Positions 8,527-16,785 of a stretch of DNA of 64,000 nucleotides are shown here, in pieces. Source of the stretch: Porphyrobacter sp. (GTDB lineage Bacteria > Pseudomonadota > Alphaproteobacteria > Sphingomonadales > Sphingomonadaceae). A program made the position numbers and the translations under genes. The first letter of the stretch is position 1, and every line of letters starts with the position of its first letter. Location: assembly GCA_017744315.1 (NCBI GenBank), contig JAGIBN010000009.1, forward strand, positions 124,001 to 188,000, written 5' to 3'. The notes beneath the pieces are model-generated. The model saw only the letters and a list, made by a program, of their open reading frames with translations, made no database searches and was not told the DNA's origin.

Positions 8527-9510
8527 ATGGGAGGAACACTGGCGACGCGCCGCATTAGGCCAGCGCTGCTTGGCTTGATGGCGGTCGTTCTCGCGACCGG
8601 AAGCAACGCTCAACAGCCACAGCAGGCGGACGGGGAAGCGTTCAGAAGAGCACAGGAAGAATTCAACAAGGTCCCGAACACACCTGGTGACGGACCTTAT
8701 CCTGCGATCGTTGAAACAGACCCCGCCTTTCCCCGTCACGTGATCTATCGGCCGGCAGACTTGTCTCCCTTCGAGGGAGGCAAGCTACCGATCCTGGTTT
8801 GGGGCAATGGCGCCTGCGTCGACGATGGAACGGCGCATCGCCTGCACCTCGCGGAGATCGCCTCGTACGGGTATCTGGTGATTGCCGCCGGAGGATGGCG
8901 CAGCGGACCCGGAGCCACCGAGCCCCGCGCACCCCAAACGGCGCGGACGAGCGGTTTGCCGCCCGCCGCGACGACCGCCGAAGACGTCCGAGCCGGAATT
9001 GACTGGGCTGTCGCTGAGAATACCCGCGACGGCAGCAAGCTGCGCGGCAAGGTGGCAACAGGCACCGTCGCTGCAGCGGGGCATTCCTGCGGCGGCTTGC
9101 AGGCCATTGAGATCGCTTCTGACCCACGGATCAGAACCGTGCTGGTGCATAACAGCGGGGTCTTCAATGACGGGGCCAGCCCCATTCCGGGTATCAAGGC
9201 GAGCAAGGACATGCTCGACCGGATCCACTCGCCGGTAATCTACATTCTCGGAGGTCCGACCGACATCGCCTATCCCAACGGCACCGACGACTTTGCTCGT
9301 CTCAACGCCGTTCCAGCCGTGTTGGCCAATCTTCCGGTCGGTCATGGCGGCACCTTTTCGGAGCCGATGGGAGGGGCCGTGGCGCACGTCGCGGTCGATT
9401 GGCTCGAGTGGCAGCTCAAGGGCGACGAGAGCGCCGCACGTACGTTCGTTGGCGAGAACTGCCGCCTGTGCACGGGCACGGACTGGTCGATTGAGCGGAA
9501 GGGCTTGTAA
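8527..9510 (+). CDS. Exported alpha/beta hydrolase
   Basis: A 327-residue protein with a signal peptide of about 28 residues (ending SNAQQ). The nucleophile elbow GHSCGG sits near residue 185, WGNGACVDDG may serve the oxyanion hole, and VGHGGTFSEPMGG near the C-terminus could supply the catalytic histidine. The strong ribosome binding site AAGGGGGAG precedes ATG 8527. Its stop is followed directly by the next ATG (TAAATG), so the two hydrolases are probably one transcript. It resembles dienelactone-hydrolase-like secreted esterases. Possible substrates are aryl or lactone esters; none is shown. Confidence 0.8.
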   Translation: MGGTLATRRIRPALLGLMAVVLATGSNAQQPQQADGEAFRRAQEEFNKVPNTPGDGPYPAIVETDPAFPRHVIYRPADLSPFEGGKLPILVWGNGACVDDGTAHRLHLAEIASYGYLVIAAGGWRSGPGATEPRAPQTARTSGLPPAATTAEDVRAGIDWAVAENTRDGSKLRGKVATGTVAAAGHSCGGLQAIEIASDPRIRTVLVHNSGVFNDGASPIPGIKASKDMLDRIHSPVIYILGGPTDIAYPNGTDDFARLNAVPAVLANLPVGHGGTFSEPMGGAVAHVAVDWLEWQLKGDESAARTFVGENCRLCTGTDWSIERKGL

Positions 9511-10398
9511 ATGGGGAATGGGGAAGCAGACGTGCAGATGTCCAATTCGATCGACAGGATCTTGCGAGGCACCATCACGATCGCCGCGGCTACTGCACTC
9601 GTCTTGGGAGTACCCGCGACGGGACAGGCGCCTGCCGCCTCCCAAGCCGAAGGACCACCGCGGTTTCCCATGCGGATGGAGCCCGATCCGCGCGTCCAGC
9701 AACGGACATACCATTTCGCCGATACCAACGAAGATCTCGCCTATACCGTATTCGTCTCTTCGAAGGTCAAACCCGGCATACCCGCGCCGCTTATCGTTGC
9801 CCTGCACGGTTACGGCGGCGATTCCAATTTCATCGTGCGCGGCCGGCTGGTCGATCTGGCCGAGGAGAACGGATACATCGTCGTCGGACCGATGGGCTAT
9901 AGCACGATGGGCTGGTACGGTTCGCCCGTCATCGTTCTCGGCAAGGGAGCCGTCGAGCCGCCGAACCTCCCCGAGCTATCGGAAAAGGACGTAATGAATG
10001 TTCTCGCCATGGCTCGCCGTGAATTCAGCGTCGATCCAGACAAGACATACCTGATGGGCCATTCGATGGGCGGGGCGGGTACGCTCTTCCTCGGCCAGAA
10101 ACACGCGAGCGAATGGGCCGCGATAGCCGCGATCGCTCCGGCGGCATTCATGATGCAACCGAACCAGAAGGCCATCCTCGCGCCGATCAAGGCAGCCGGG
10201 TTGCCGCTCATGATCACCCAAGGCGACAAGGATCCGGTCGTGCCGGCGACCAACACGCGGACCTGGGCGGCCGCCATGGACGAACTGGGCATGCCTCACG
10301 AGTATATCGAAATGCCGGACCGCGATCACGGGACCATCATCGCCGACGGTATGCCCGATATATTCCGCTTCTTCGCTCAGCACACACGAGGGAAATAG
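9511..10398 (+). CDS. Exported PHB-depolymerase/feruloyl-esterase-like hydrolase
   Basis: A 295-residue alpha/beta hydrolase. After a leader (ATALVLGVPATGQAPA region) come the oxyanion motif LHGYGG, the nucleophile elbow GHSMGGAGT, and DRDHGTII carrying the likely catalytic histidine. This set matches the exported polyhydroxybutyrate depolymerase/feruloyl esterase (LpqC-like, CE1-related) group. The start could be ATG 9511, adjoining the previous stop, or ATG 9538, which places the hydrophobic leader nearer the N-terminus. With the preceding hydrolase it forms a two-gene set downstream of the MarR gene, suggesting ester hydrolysis of the compound that controls the region. Confidence 0.82.
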   Translation: MGNGEADVQMSNSIDRILRGTITIAAATALVLGVPATGQAPAASQAEGPPRFPMRMEPDPRVQQRTYHFADTNEDLAYTVFVSSKVKPGIPAPLIVALHGYGGDSNFIVRGRLVDLAEENGYIVVGPMGYSTMGWYGSPVIVLGKGAVEPPNLPELSEKDVMNVLAMARREFSVDPDKTYLMGHSMGGAGTLFLGQKHASEWAAIAAIAPAAFMMQPNQKAILAPIKAAGLPLMITQGDKDPVVPATNTRTWAAAMDELGMPHEYIEMPDRDHGTIIADGMPDIFRFFAQHTRGK

Positions 10399-10428
10399 AC
10401 AGCCCAGACAGGGGCGGCTGAGAGTGGG

Positions 10429-11358
10429 CTAGTGCGCGGAGGCCAGCATTCCGTGCATGCCAATCCAGCGTACGAACGCATCGAACCAGCCGGTGCTGGT
10501 CGTCTCTTTCGGGTACATGCCGAAGCCGTGACCGCCCCGCTCGTAATAGTGGAACTCGACCGGCCGTTTGGCAGTTCGCCAGCTCTCGATGAGTCCGAAG
10601 CCCGCGTTGGGGAACAGCGGATCATCGACGGCCAGCGCAATGAACAGCGGCGGCGCGTCGGCTGGCACCTTCACGGCTCCGAGCGGACCGTAGATATTCC
10701 CGATGAACGCAGGCCGCGCGTCTTCACCGGCGAGGGCTGTGGACATCGTCAGCATTGCCCCGGCGGAAAAGCCGACCATCCCGATGCGGTCGGGATCCAC
10801 GTTCCACTCAGCGCCGCGTGCACGGACGAGCGCAAACGCCGCGCGCGCGTCGGCGATCTGGGGAGCCAGGCTCGCGGCCATCGCGTCGGGCGACGATTGC
10901 GGCGGGCGGCCGGAGACCAGCTCGCGCATCGAGCGGTCGAACTCTCCGATGTCGCTAGGAGTTTGGATGAGGCGGTACTTGAGCACGAACGCCGAGACGC
11001 CGCGCTCCGCCAGCGCGCGTGCGACATCCGAGCCTTCGTTCTCCATCGACAGTGTGCGGAAGCCGCCGCCAGGAGCAACAATCACGGCCGCCCCGGTCGC
11101 CTTGGCCGGATCGGCGAGGTACGGCGTCAGGGTCGCCACGGTGACATTACGCGCGAACGCGCTGCCGTACTGACGGTGCCAGACCTCGGGTGACGTGGCG
11201 CCGGGCAGCGGGCCGGTGCCGAGCGCGATGGCGTCCGCCTGCGCGGGCGTCGCGATCGTCGTCATCGTATCGTCTTGCGCCAGGGCCGGGCCCGAAATCA
11301 TGCATGATGCGGCCATGAAGACGGCGGCAAGGCGGATGAGGGTCTTCCTGCTTGTCAT
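10429..11358 (-). CDS. Exported alpha/beta hydrolase, acetyl-esterase-like
   Basis: A 309-residue protein with a signal peptide (about 27 residues, ending GPALAQ), VIVAPGGGF as oxyanion motif, GFSAGAM as nucleophile elbow and YERGGHGFG with the probable catalytic histidine. This matches the BD-FAE/acetylxylan esterase-like hydrolases encoded in hemicellulose utilisation loci. GGAGGTCCGAC precedes ATG 11358. It follows the GH43 gene on the same strand by 26 bp, so removal of acetyl or feruloyl groups from arabinoxylan side chains is a reasonable role, inferred from context. Confidence 0.82.
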   Translation of the reverse strand: MTSRKTLIRLAAVFMAASCMISGPALAQDDTMTTIATPAQADAIALGTGPLPGATSPEVWHRQYGSAFARNVTVATLTPYLADPAKATGAAVIVAPGGGFRTLSMENEGSDVARALAERGVSAFVLKYRLIQTPSDIGEFDRSMRELVSGRPPQSSPDAMAASLAPQIADARAAFALVRARGAEWNVDPDRIGMVGFSAGAMLTMSTALAGEDARPAFIGNIYGPLGAVKVPADAPPLFIALAVDDPLFPNAGFGLIESWRTAKRPVEFHYYERGGHGFGMYPKETTSTGWFDAFVRWIGMHGMLASAH

Positions 11359-11384
11359 GTCGGACCTCCGGCTGGGACGAGCGA

Positions 11385-12392
11385 TTATGGGGCGGGTGGC
11401 AGGGAAACGCCTGCGTCGGTTTGAACGACCGGCTTCATCGTGCCGTCGGCGTTGTATTCGAGGTGCTCGACGGTAACTGCGCGGCGGCCGATCGATCCGT
11501 TCTGGTCACCGATCGTCAGCGCGGCGTTGTGCAGAAACAGGTACCAATTGCCCTTGTACTCCACGATGCCGGGATGGATCGTGAAGCTGTACTTGCCGGA
11601 CCCGGTCAGCTCGCCACGGTAGGTCCACGGGCCACGGATTGAAGGCGCGGTCGAATAGGACACCTTCTCGTCGCGGTGCTGTGACCGGTCGAGCGACGCG
11701 TAAGTCAGATAATAGAGCCCACCCCGCTTGTGCAGCCATGGCCCTTCCTCGAAATGCGGCGGGGTGATTTCGGTAATCGGCCCGTCGAGGTCGATCATGT
11801 TGGGCTTGAGCCGGGCGATGTAGGCTTGACGATTGCCCCAGGCGATCCAGGTCGTGCCGTCATCGTCGGTGAATACCGTCGGATCGATATCCTCCCAACT
11901 GTGCGTGCCTTTCGGGGTCATGTCGTTGGCGATCAGCGCGGAGCCCTTGGCGTCGACGAACGGCCCCGTGGGGCTGTCCGACACGGCGACGGCAATCGCC
12001 TTGCCTGGATGTGTATCGTCATGCTCGACCGCGGCGTAGAACCAGAACCGGCCGTCCTTCTCGATCGCCTGCGAGGCCCAGGCATCCTGCTTCGCCCACT
12101 TGAAGTCGCTCACCCGCATGATCGGACCGTGATCGGTCCAGGTCTTCATGTCGCTGGTCGAATAGACGAGCCATTCGCGCATGTTGAACATCTCGTCGCG
12201 CTGCGCCTCGTCGTGTCCGACATAGAGGTAGAGCCGATCGCCAACGACGAGCGGGCCGGGGTCCGCAGTGAACTTGTCGCGGATGATCGGGTTCGATCCG
12301 GGGGCGGCACTTGTTCCAGTCTGACCCATGGCAGCTGCCGCGCTTGCGAGGATAGTGAGCGCAACGGCGATGCTCCAACCCCTTGCTCTCAT
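11385..12392 (-). CDS. Exported glycoside hydrolase family 43 enzyme
   Basis: A 335-residue five-bladed beta-propeller glycosidase with a signal peptide ending about residue 29. Expected GH43 features are IRDKFTADPGPLVVGDRLYLYVGHD near the N-terminus (general base Asp region), SWEDIDPTVFTDDDG (pKa-modulating Asp) and FEEGPWLHKRGGLYYLTYA (general acid Glu in EGPW). Such enzymes release arabinose or xylose from hemicellulose. No carbohydrate-binding module follows, so the protein is a single domain. Neighbouring GH51 and transporter genes make arabinose the likely product. It is preceded by the sugar transporter gene with a 24-bp gap. Confidence 0.88.
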   Translation of the reverse strand: MRARGWSIAVALTILASAAAAMGQTGTSAAPGSNPIIRDKFTADPGPLVVGDRLYLYVGHDEAQRDEMFNMREWLVYSTSDMKTWTDHGPIMRVSDFKWAKQDAWASQAIEKDGRFWFYAAVEHDDTHPGKAIAVAVSDSPTGPFVDAKGSALIANDMTPKGTHSWEDIDPTVFTDDDGTTWIAWGNRQAYIARLKPNMIDLDGPITEITPPHFEEGPWLHKRGGLYYLTYASLDRSQHRDEKVSYSTAPSIRGPWTYRGELTGSGKYSFTIHPGIVEYKGNWYLFLHNAALTIGDQNGSIGRRAVTVEHLEYNADGTMKPVVQTDAGVSLPPAP

Positions 12393-12416
12393 TGCCCGTG
12401 ATCTCCTCTTGCTTCT

Positions 12417-13739
12417 TTAGTCGGACAATACGGCATGGGTGGGCATCGCGGGAAGTTGCTCACCGGTCGGCTTCGAACCCCACAACGCGTAGAACAGCAC
12501 GTAGAGTTCGCATGCCGCGGTGAGCAGGAATGAGAGCTGCAGCCCGTAGCGGTCGGCCAGCCAACCCTGGACCACCACCAGGGCGCCACCGGCGATCGCC
12601 ATGATCAGCAAGCCGGAACCCTCTTCGGTCAACGGGCCGAGACCCTTGATCGCGAGGGTGAAGATCGTCGGGAACATGATCGAGTGGAAGAACCCGACCG
12701 AGATCAGCGCCCACATCGCCGTAGGGCCCTGAGCAATCGTCGCCACCAACATCACTGCAAAGGCGCCCATCGCGAAGATGGCCAACACAGCGGCAGCGTC
12801 GGCCTCCTGCATCAGCAAGCTGCCAAGAAAGCGGCCGACCATCATCCCGCCCCACAGCAGGAACAGATAGTTCGAGGCCTGTTGATGGGTCAGGTTACCG
12901 ATGTGCGGCTGGCTGATGAAGTTGATGAACAGGTTGGAGACGCCGATCTCGGCGATCAGGTAGATGAAGATCGCGGGGACCCCCAGCACAAGGTTGCGAT
13001 GGCTCCACAGCGACAGGCCCTTGCGCGCCTCGCGGCTGGCACGGCGGGTCGCTTGCCCCATCGACGGCAAGGGAAAGCGCGCGATGACGATCGCCAGTAT
13101 CACGAGCACTACCGCCACGATTATGTAGGGCAGGACAACCGATTGCGCGTCGGCAAAGCGCTCGGCTGCCGTGAGGGTCACGCCGGCTTCGGATGTACCC
13201 CCCTTGGAGCGGCCAAGTATAAGGTATCCCCCAAATAGCGGAGCCAGCGTGGTGCCGAGCGAGTTGAACGCTTGGACGAAGTTGAGCCGCGAGGACGCGG
13301 TTTCAGGCGGACCGACGACCGCGACGTAGGGATTGGCGGCGACCTGGAGCAAGGTGATGCCGCTGGCGATCACGAACAGCGCGGCCAGTACTACTCCGTA
13401 AGATGGAATCCGAGCCGCCGGGACCATCATCAGCGCACCGGTCGCCATTGCGAGCAAGCCGACCACGATCGACCGCTTGTACCCGATCCGCTCGATCAGC
13501 TTGGCCGAAGGTATCGAAGCAACGAAATAGGCGATGAACCACACGCTCTCGATCAGCGTGGTCTGGGTGTAGTTCAGGTCGAACACACTGCGCAGGTGCG
13601 GCAGCAGCGTGTTGTTGATGACCGTGATGAAGCCCCACATGAAGAACAGGCTGGCAAGCAGCGTCAGTGCGGGCCGGTAGGTTTGAGAAGGCGAAACATC
13701 GCCGGCCGGTACGGCTCCCCCAATCGGTGAAAGCGCCAT
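12417..13739 (-). CDS. FucP-type sugar/H+ symporter (MFS)
   Basis: A 440-residue membrane protein of the fucose-galactose-glucose symporter group. It starts with LTLLASLFFMWGFITVINN, close to the FucP signature, and has about twelve hydrophobic segments including AANPYVAVVGPPETASSRL and LRSVFDLNYTQTTLI. GGAGGGG lies just before ATG 13739. It should import a free monosaccharide, probably L-arabinose, across the inner membrane after periplasmic or extracellular hydrolysis; the sugar is inferred from neighbours. The promoter region carries a FadR-type operator match, so it is probably first in the transporter-GH43-esterase transcript. Confidence 0.9.
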   Translation of the reverse strand: MALSPIGGAVPAGDVSPSQTYRPALTLLASLFFMWGFITVINNTLLPHLRSVFDLNYTQTTLIESVWFIAYFVASIPSAKLIERIGYKRSIVVGLLAMATGALMMVPAARIPSYGVVLAALFVIASGITLLQVAANPYVAVVGPPETASSRLNFVQAFNSLGTTLAPLFGGYLILGRSKGGTSEAGVTLTAAERFADAQSVVLPYIIVAVVLVILAIVIARFPLPSMGQATRRASREARKGLSLWSHRNLVLGVPAIFIYLIAEIGVSNLFINFISQPHIGNLTHQQASNYLFLLWGGMMVGRFLGSLLMQEADAAAVLAIFAMGAFAVMLVATIAQGPTAMWALISVGFFHSIMFPTIFTLAIKGLGPLTEEGSGLLIMAIAGGALVVVQGWLADRYGLQLSFLLTAACELYVLFYALWGSKPTGEQLPAMPTHAVLSD

Positions 13740-13755
13740 TCATCCCCTCCATGTC

Positions 13756-13787
13756 GGCAAATTACTTGCCCTTTTTTTGTCGGACTA
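13756..13787. promoter_or_regulatory. Candidate FadR-type operator in the arabinose divergent promoter
   Basis: TTGTCGGACTA at 13777-13787 fits the FadR/FCD-family consensus TNGTNNNACNA at every fixed position. Together with the following TATTCC it resembles the site upstream of the AraD1 gene at 20370-20385. An adjoining perfect repeat GGCAA-N5-TTGCC occupies 13756-13770. Both lie between the transporter start (13739) and the mutarotase start (13839), so one bound regulator could act on both transcripts. Confidence 0.6.
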
Positions 13788-13838
13788 TATTCCTAACCCA
13801 ACAGCGTCAATCTTGAAGCGCGATCGGGGGAGCTAGTC

Positions 13839-14966
13839 ATGAAGGCCATGTTGCTGGTGGCGGCAATCGGTGTGTTCGCCACACCTGCTCAGGCCGCCGA
13901 GGCGGTGCGCGAGCAGGCCGGGAAATTGGCCGACGGCACTGCTGTCGAAGCGGTCAGGCTCACGAATGCGCGCGGAATCGAGGCGCGGGTGCTCACTTAC
14001 GGGGCAACGCTCCAGTCGTTGATCGCCCCCGGGCGCGACGGCACGCGGGCAGAGGTGACGCTTGGTTATGACACCGTTGCTGAATACGAGCGCCGACCGA
14101 ACTACTTTGGTGTCACGGTCGGCCGCTACGCCAATCGGATCGCTGGCGGGCGTTTCGAGCTCGACGGGCACGCCTATCAATTGACCCAGAACGACAAGGC
14201 CAATTCGCTCCATGGCGGAACAGCCGGCTTCGACAAGCGGAACTGGCGGATACTGTCTATGTCGAGCGGTCCCACCGCGAAGGTAGTGTTAGGCCTGACC
14301 AGTCCGGACGGCGACCAAGGATACCCGGGCAAGCTTGAGGTCACCGTCACCTATTCGCTCGACGACGCGGGCGACCTCACGATTGCCTACGATGCCAGGT
14401 CGGACAAGCCCACGATCGTGAACATGACCAACCACGCGCTGTTCACGATGGCCGGAGACGGCGCGCCCGAGGGTACTTCGCGGCAGGTCCTCACCATTCC
14501 CGCCGGTGCCTATACTCCGGTGGATGACAAGCTGATCCCGACCGGTGAGCTCCGCCCGGTTGCCGGCACGGTGTTCGATTTTCGAACCCCCCGGCTCATC
14601 GCGGAAGGCTTGCGCGATGGGCGCGATGCCCAGATCGTGATGGGTCGCGGCTACGATCACAATTTTGCGCTCGATAAAGGTCAGACTGAGCACCCGGAAT
14701 TGGCAGCACGGCTGGAAGACCCCGGTTCGGGACGCGTGCTCGAAGTCCTGAGCACCGAGCCCGGCCTGCAGTTCTACAGCGGCAATTTCCTCGACGGCAC
14801 GATTGTTGGACGGAGCGGGAGCGTTTACCGGATGAGTGACGGAATCGCGCTCGAACCGCAGAAGTTTCCCGACGCGCCCAACCGTCCGAGCTTTGCTTCC
14901 GCGCGCGTAGATCCCGGCAAGCCGTACCGGCATGTCATGATCTACCGCCTGTCGGTTTCGCGCTGA
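13839..14966 (+). CDS. Aldose 1-epimerase (mutarotase), exported
   Basis: A 375-residue mutarotase (PF01263) that interconverts the anomers of aldoses. It shows NYFGVTVGRYANRIAGG, NSLHGGTAGFDKRNW with a conserved histidine, VNMTNHALF, RGYDHNF and the catalytic-glutamate region LEPQKFPDAPN. A clear signal peptide (MKAMLLVAAIGVFATPAQAA) sends it to the periplasm, unlike the cytosolic E. coli GalM. GGGGGAG precedes ATG 13839. It leads a transcript with the pentonate dehydratase, three bases downstream, and GH51. A periplasmic mutarotase would feed the correct anomer to the transporter; that role is inferred. Confidence 0.9.
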   Translation: MKAMLLVAAIGVFATPAQAAEAVREQAGKLADGTAVEAVRLTNARGIEARVLTYGATLQSLIAPGRDGTRAEVTLGYDTVAEYERRPNYFGVTVGRYANRIAGGRFELDGHAYQLTQNDKANSLHGGTAGFDKRNWRILSMSSGPTAKVVLGLTSPDGDQGYPGKLEVTVTYSLDDAGDLTIAYDARSDKPTIVNMTNHALFTMAGDGAPEGTSRQVLTIPAGAYTPVDDKLIPTGELRPVAGTVFDFRTPRLIAEGLRDGRDAQIVMGRGYDHNFALDKGQTEHPELAARLEDPGSGRVLEVLSTEPGLQFYSGNFLDGTIVGRSGSVYRMSDGIALEPQKFPDAPNRPSFASARVDPGKPYRHVMIYRLSVSR

Positions 14967-14969
14967 TCG

Positions 14970-16760
14970 ATGACCGACCGAAAGGAACTGCGCTCCCGCG
15001 CCTGGTTCGACAATCTCGACAACGTCGACATGACGGCGCTCTATCTTGAGCGCTATCTCAATTTCGGGCTCAGCCTCGAGGAGTTGCGCTCGGGCCGTCC
15101 GATCATCGGCATAGCCCAAACCGGGTCGGACCTGAGCCCCTGCAATCGGCACAACCTGGTTCTGGCGGAGCGCGTGCGAGAGGGCATCCGCGAGGCCGGA
15201 GGCGTCGCGATCGAGTTCCCTGTGCACCCTATCCAGGAGACCGGCAAGCGCCCGACAGCGGGCCTTGATCGCAATCTAGCTTACCTGGCGCTTGTCGAAG
15301 TGCTCTACGGCTATCCGATCGACGGAGTGGTCCTGACCATCGGATGCGACAAGACCACTCCAGCGTGCCTGATGGCGGCCGCCACGGTGAACATTCCTGC
15401 CATAGCGCTCTCGGTCGGACCGATGCTCAACGGCTGGCATCGCGGCAAGCGGACAGGATCGGGCACGATTGTGTGGCAAGCGCGTGAGCAACTCGCGGCT
15501 GGGGAAATCGACGCCGAGGAATTCATCCGCCTAGTCGCCTCGTCCGCCCCGTCGACCGGCTATTGCAACACGATGGGCACGGCGACGACGATGAACAGCC
15601 TGACCGAGGCCCTCGGGATGTCGCTGCCCGGTTCCGCGGCTATTCCCGCGCCCTATCGCGACCGGCAGGAGGTTGCCTATCGTACCGGAAAGCGCATCGT
15701 CGAAATGGTCGACGAGGACCTCAAGCCTTCGGATCTGCTGACGCGTGAAGCTTTCCACAATGCGATCAAGGTCAACTCGGCGATCGGAGGGTCGACCAAC
15801 GCCCCGATCCACCTCGCGGCGATCGCAAGGCACATCGGGGTCGATCTGCCTATCGGCGATTGGCAGGAGGTTGGCCACGACGTGCCGCTGCTCGTCAATC
15901 TCCAGCCTGCCGGAGAATTCCTCGGCGAAGACTACTACCGGGCCGGCGGAGTGCCTGCCGTGGTCAATCAGCTAATGAGGCGGGACTTGATCCACGAGGG
16001 GGCACTGACCGCCAACGGGCACAGCATCGGAGAAAATTGCCGCAACTCCGCGATCGAAGACGAACAGGTGATCCGCCCGATCGACAATCCGCTGAAAGAG
16101 GCGGCCGGTTTCCTGGTGCTGCGAGGGAACCTGTTCGACTCGGCGATCATGAAGACCAGCGTGATCTCCCCCGAGTTCCGCGCTCGCTATCTCTCAAACC
16201 CTGACGATCCCGACGCCTTCGAAGGCCCGGTCGCGGTGTTCGACGGACCCGAGGACTATCACTCCCGCATCGACGACCAGGCGTTGGGCATCACGACCGA
16301 GACGCTGCTGATTATGCGCGGGGCCGGACCGATCGGCTATCCGGGTTCGGCCGAAGTCGTGAACATGCGGCCACCGAGTTATCTGCTCGCGCAGGGCGTG
16401 CACAGCCTGCCTTGCCTCGGCGACGGACGCCAGTCGGGCACGAGCGGCAGCCCCTCGATCCTCAATGCTTCCCCAGAAGCTGCGGCGATGGGTGGGCTTG
16501 CGCTACTTCGGGATGGCGACCGGGTGCGTATCGACCTGAAGGCGGGGACTGCCGACATGCTGGTTCCCGAGGAGGAACTGGCGAGACGTCGAGCAGAACT
16601 GGATGAGGGCGGCGGCTACGGCTTCCCGGCGGCGCAGACCCCCTGGCAGGAAATCCAGCGCGCGCTGGTGGGCCAGATGGAGGGCGGGGCAATCCTCGAA
16701 GGCAGCGAACGCTATCAACGGATCGCCCAGACGCGCGGCCTTCCGCGCGACAGCCATTGA
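14970..16760 (+). CDS. IlvD/Edd family pentonate (L-arabinonate/D-xylonate) dehydratase
   Basis: A 596-residue dehydratase with the family's cysteine motifs: [24 protein letters not shown] and [15 protein letters not shown], which carry an Fe-S cluster. The N-terminus ([20 protein letters not shown]) is close to the sugar-acid dehydratase subgroup exemplified by Caulobacter XylD and arabinonate dehydratases. It removes water from a pentonate to give 2-keto-3-deoxy-pentonate. L-arabinonate is favoured by the neighbouring arabinofuranosidase and dehydrogenase, but D-xylonate cannot be excluded because these enzymes are often promiscuous. Its stop is 25 bp before the GH51 start. Confidence 0.9.
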   Translation: MTDRKELRSRAWFDNLDNVDMTALYLERYLNFGLSLEELRSGRPIIGIAQTGSDLSPCNRHNLVLAERVREGIREAGGVAIEFPVHPIQETGKRPTAGLDRNLAYLALVEVLYGYPIDGVVLTIGCDKTTPACLMAAATVNIPAIALSVGPMLNGWHRGKRTGSGTIVWQAREQLAAGEIDAEEFIRLVASSAPSTGYCNTMGTATTMNSLTEALGMSLPGSAAIPAPYRDRQEVAYRTGKRIVEMVDEDLKPSDLLTREAFHNAIKVNSAIGGSTNAPIHLAAIARHIGVDLPIGDWQEVGHDVPLLVNLQPAGEFLGEDYYRAGGVPAVVNQLMRRDLIHEGALTANGHSIGENCRNSAIEDEQVIRPIDNPLKEAAGFLVLRGNLFDSAIMKTSVISPEFRARYLSNPDDPDAFEGPVAVFDGPEDYHSRIDDQALGITTETLLIMRGAGPIGYPGSAEVVNMRPPSYLLAQGVHSLPCLGDGRQSGTSGSPSILNASPEAAAMGGLALLRDGDRVRIDLKAGTADMLVPEEELARRRAELDEGGGYGFPAAQTPWQEIQRALVGQMEGGAILEGSERYQRIAQTRGLPRDSH

Positions 16761-16785
16761 CCGGGATGAGGAAAGGGAGAGCACA

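Noticed and set aside
13772-13778. A run of seven T as a terminator in the arabinose promoter
   Set aside because: No GC stem precedes it and it lies within a divergent promoter next to the operator match.
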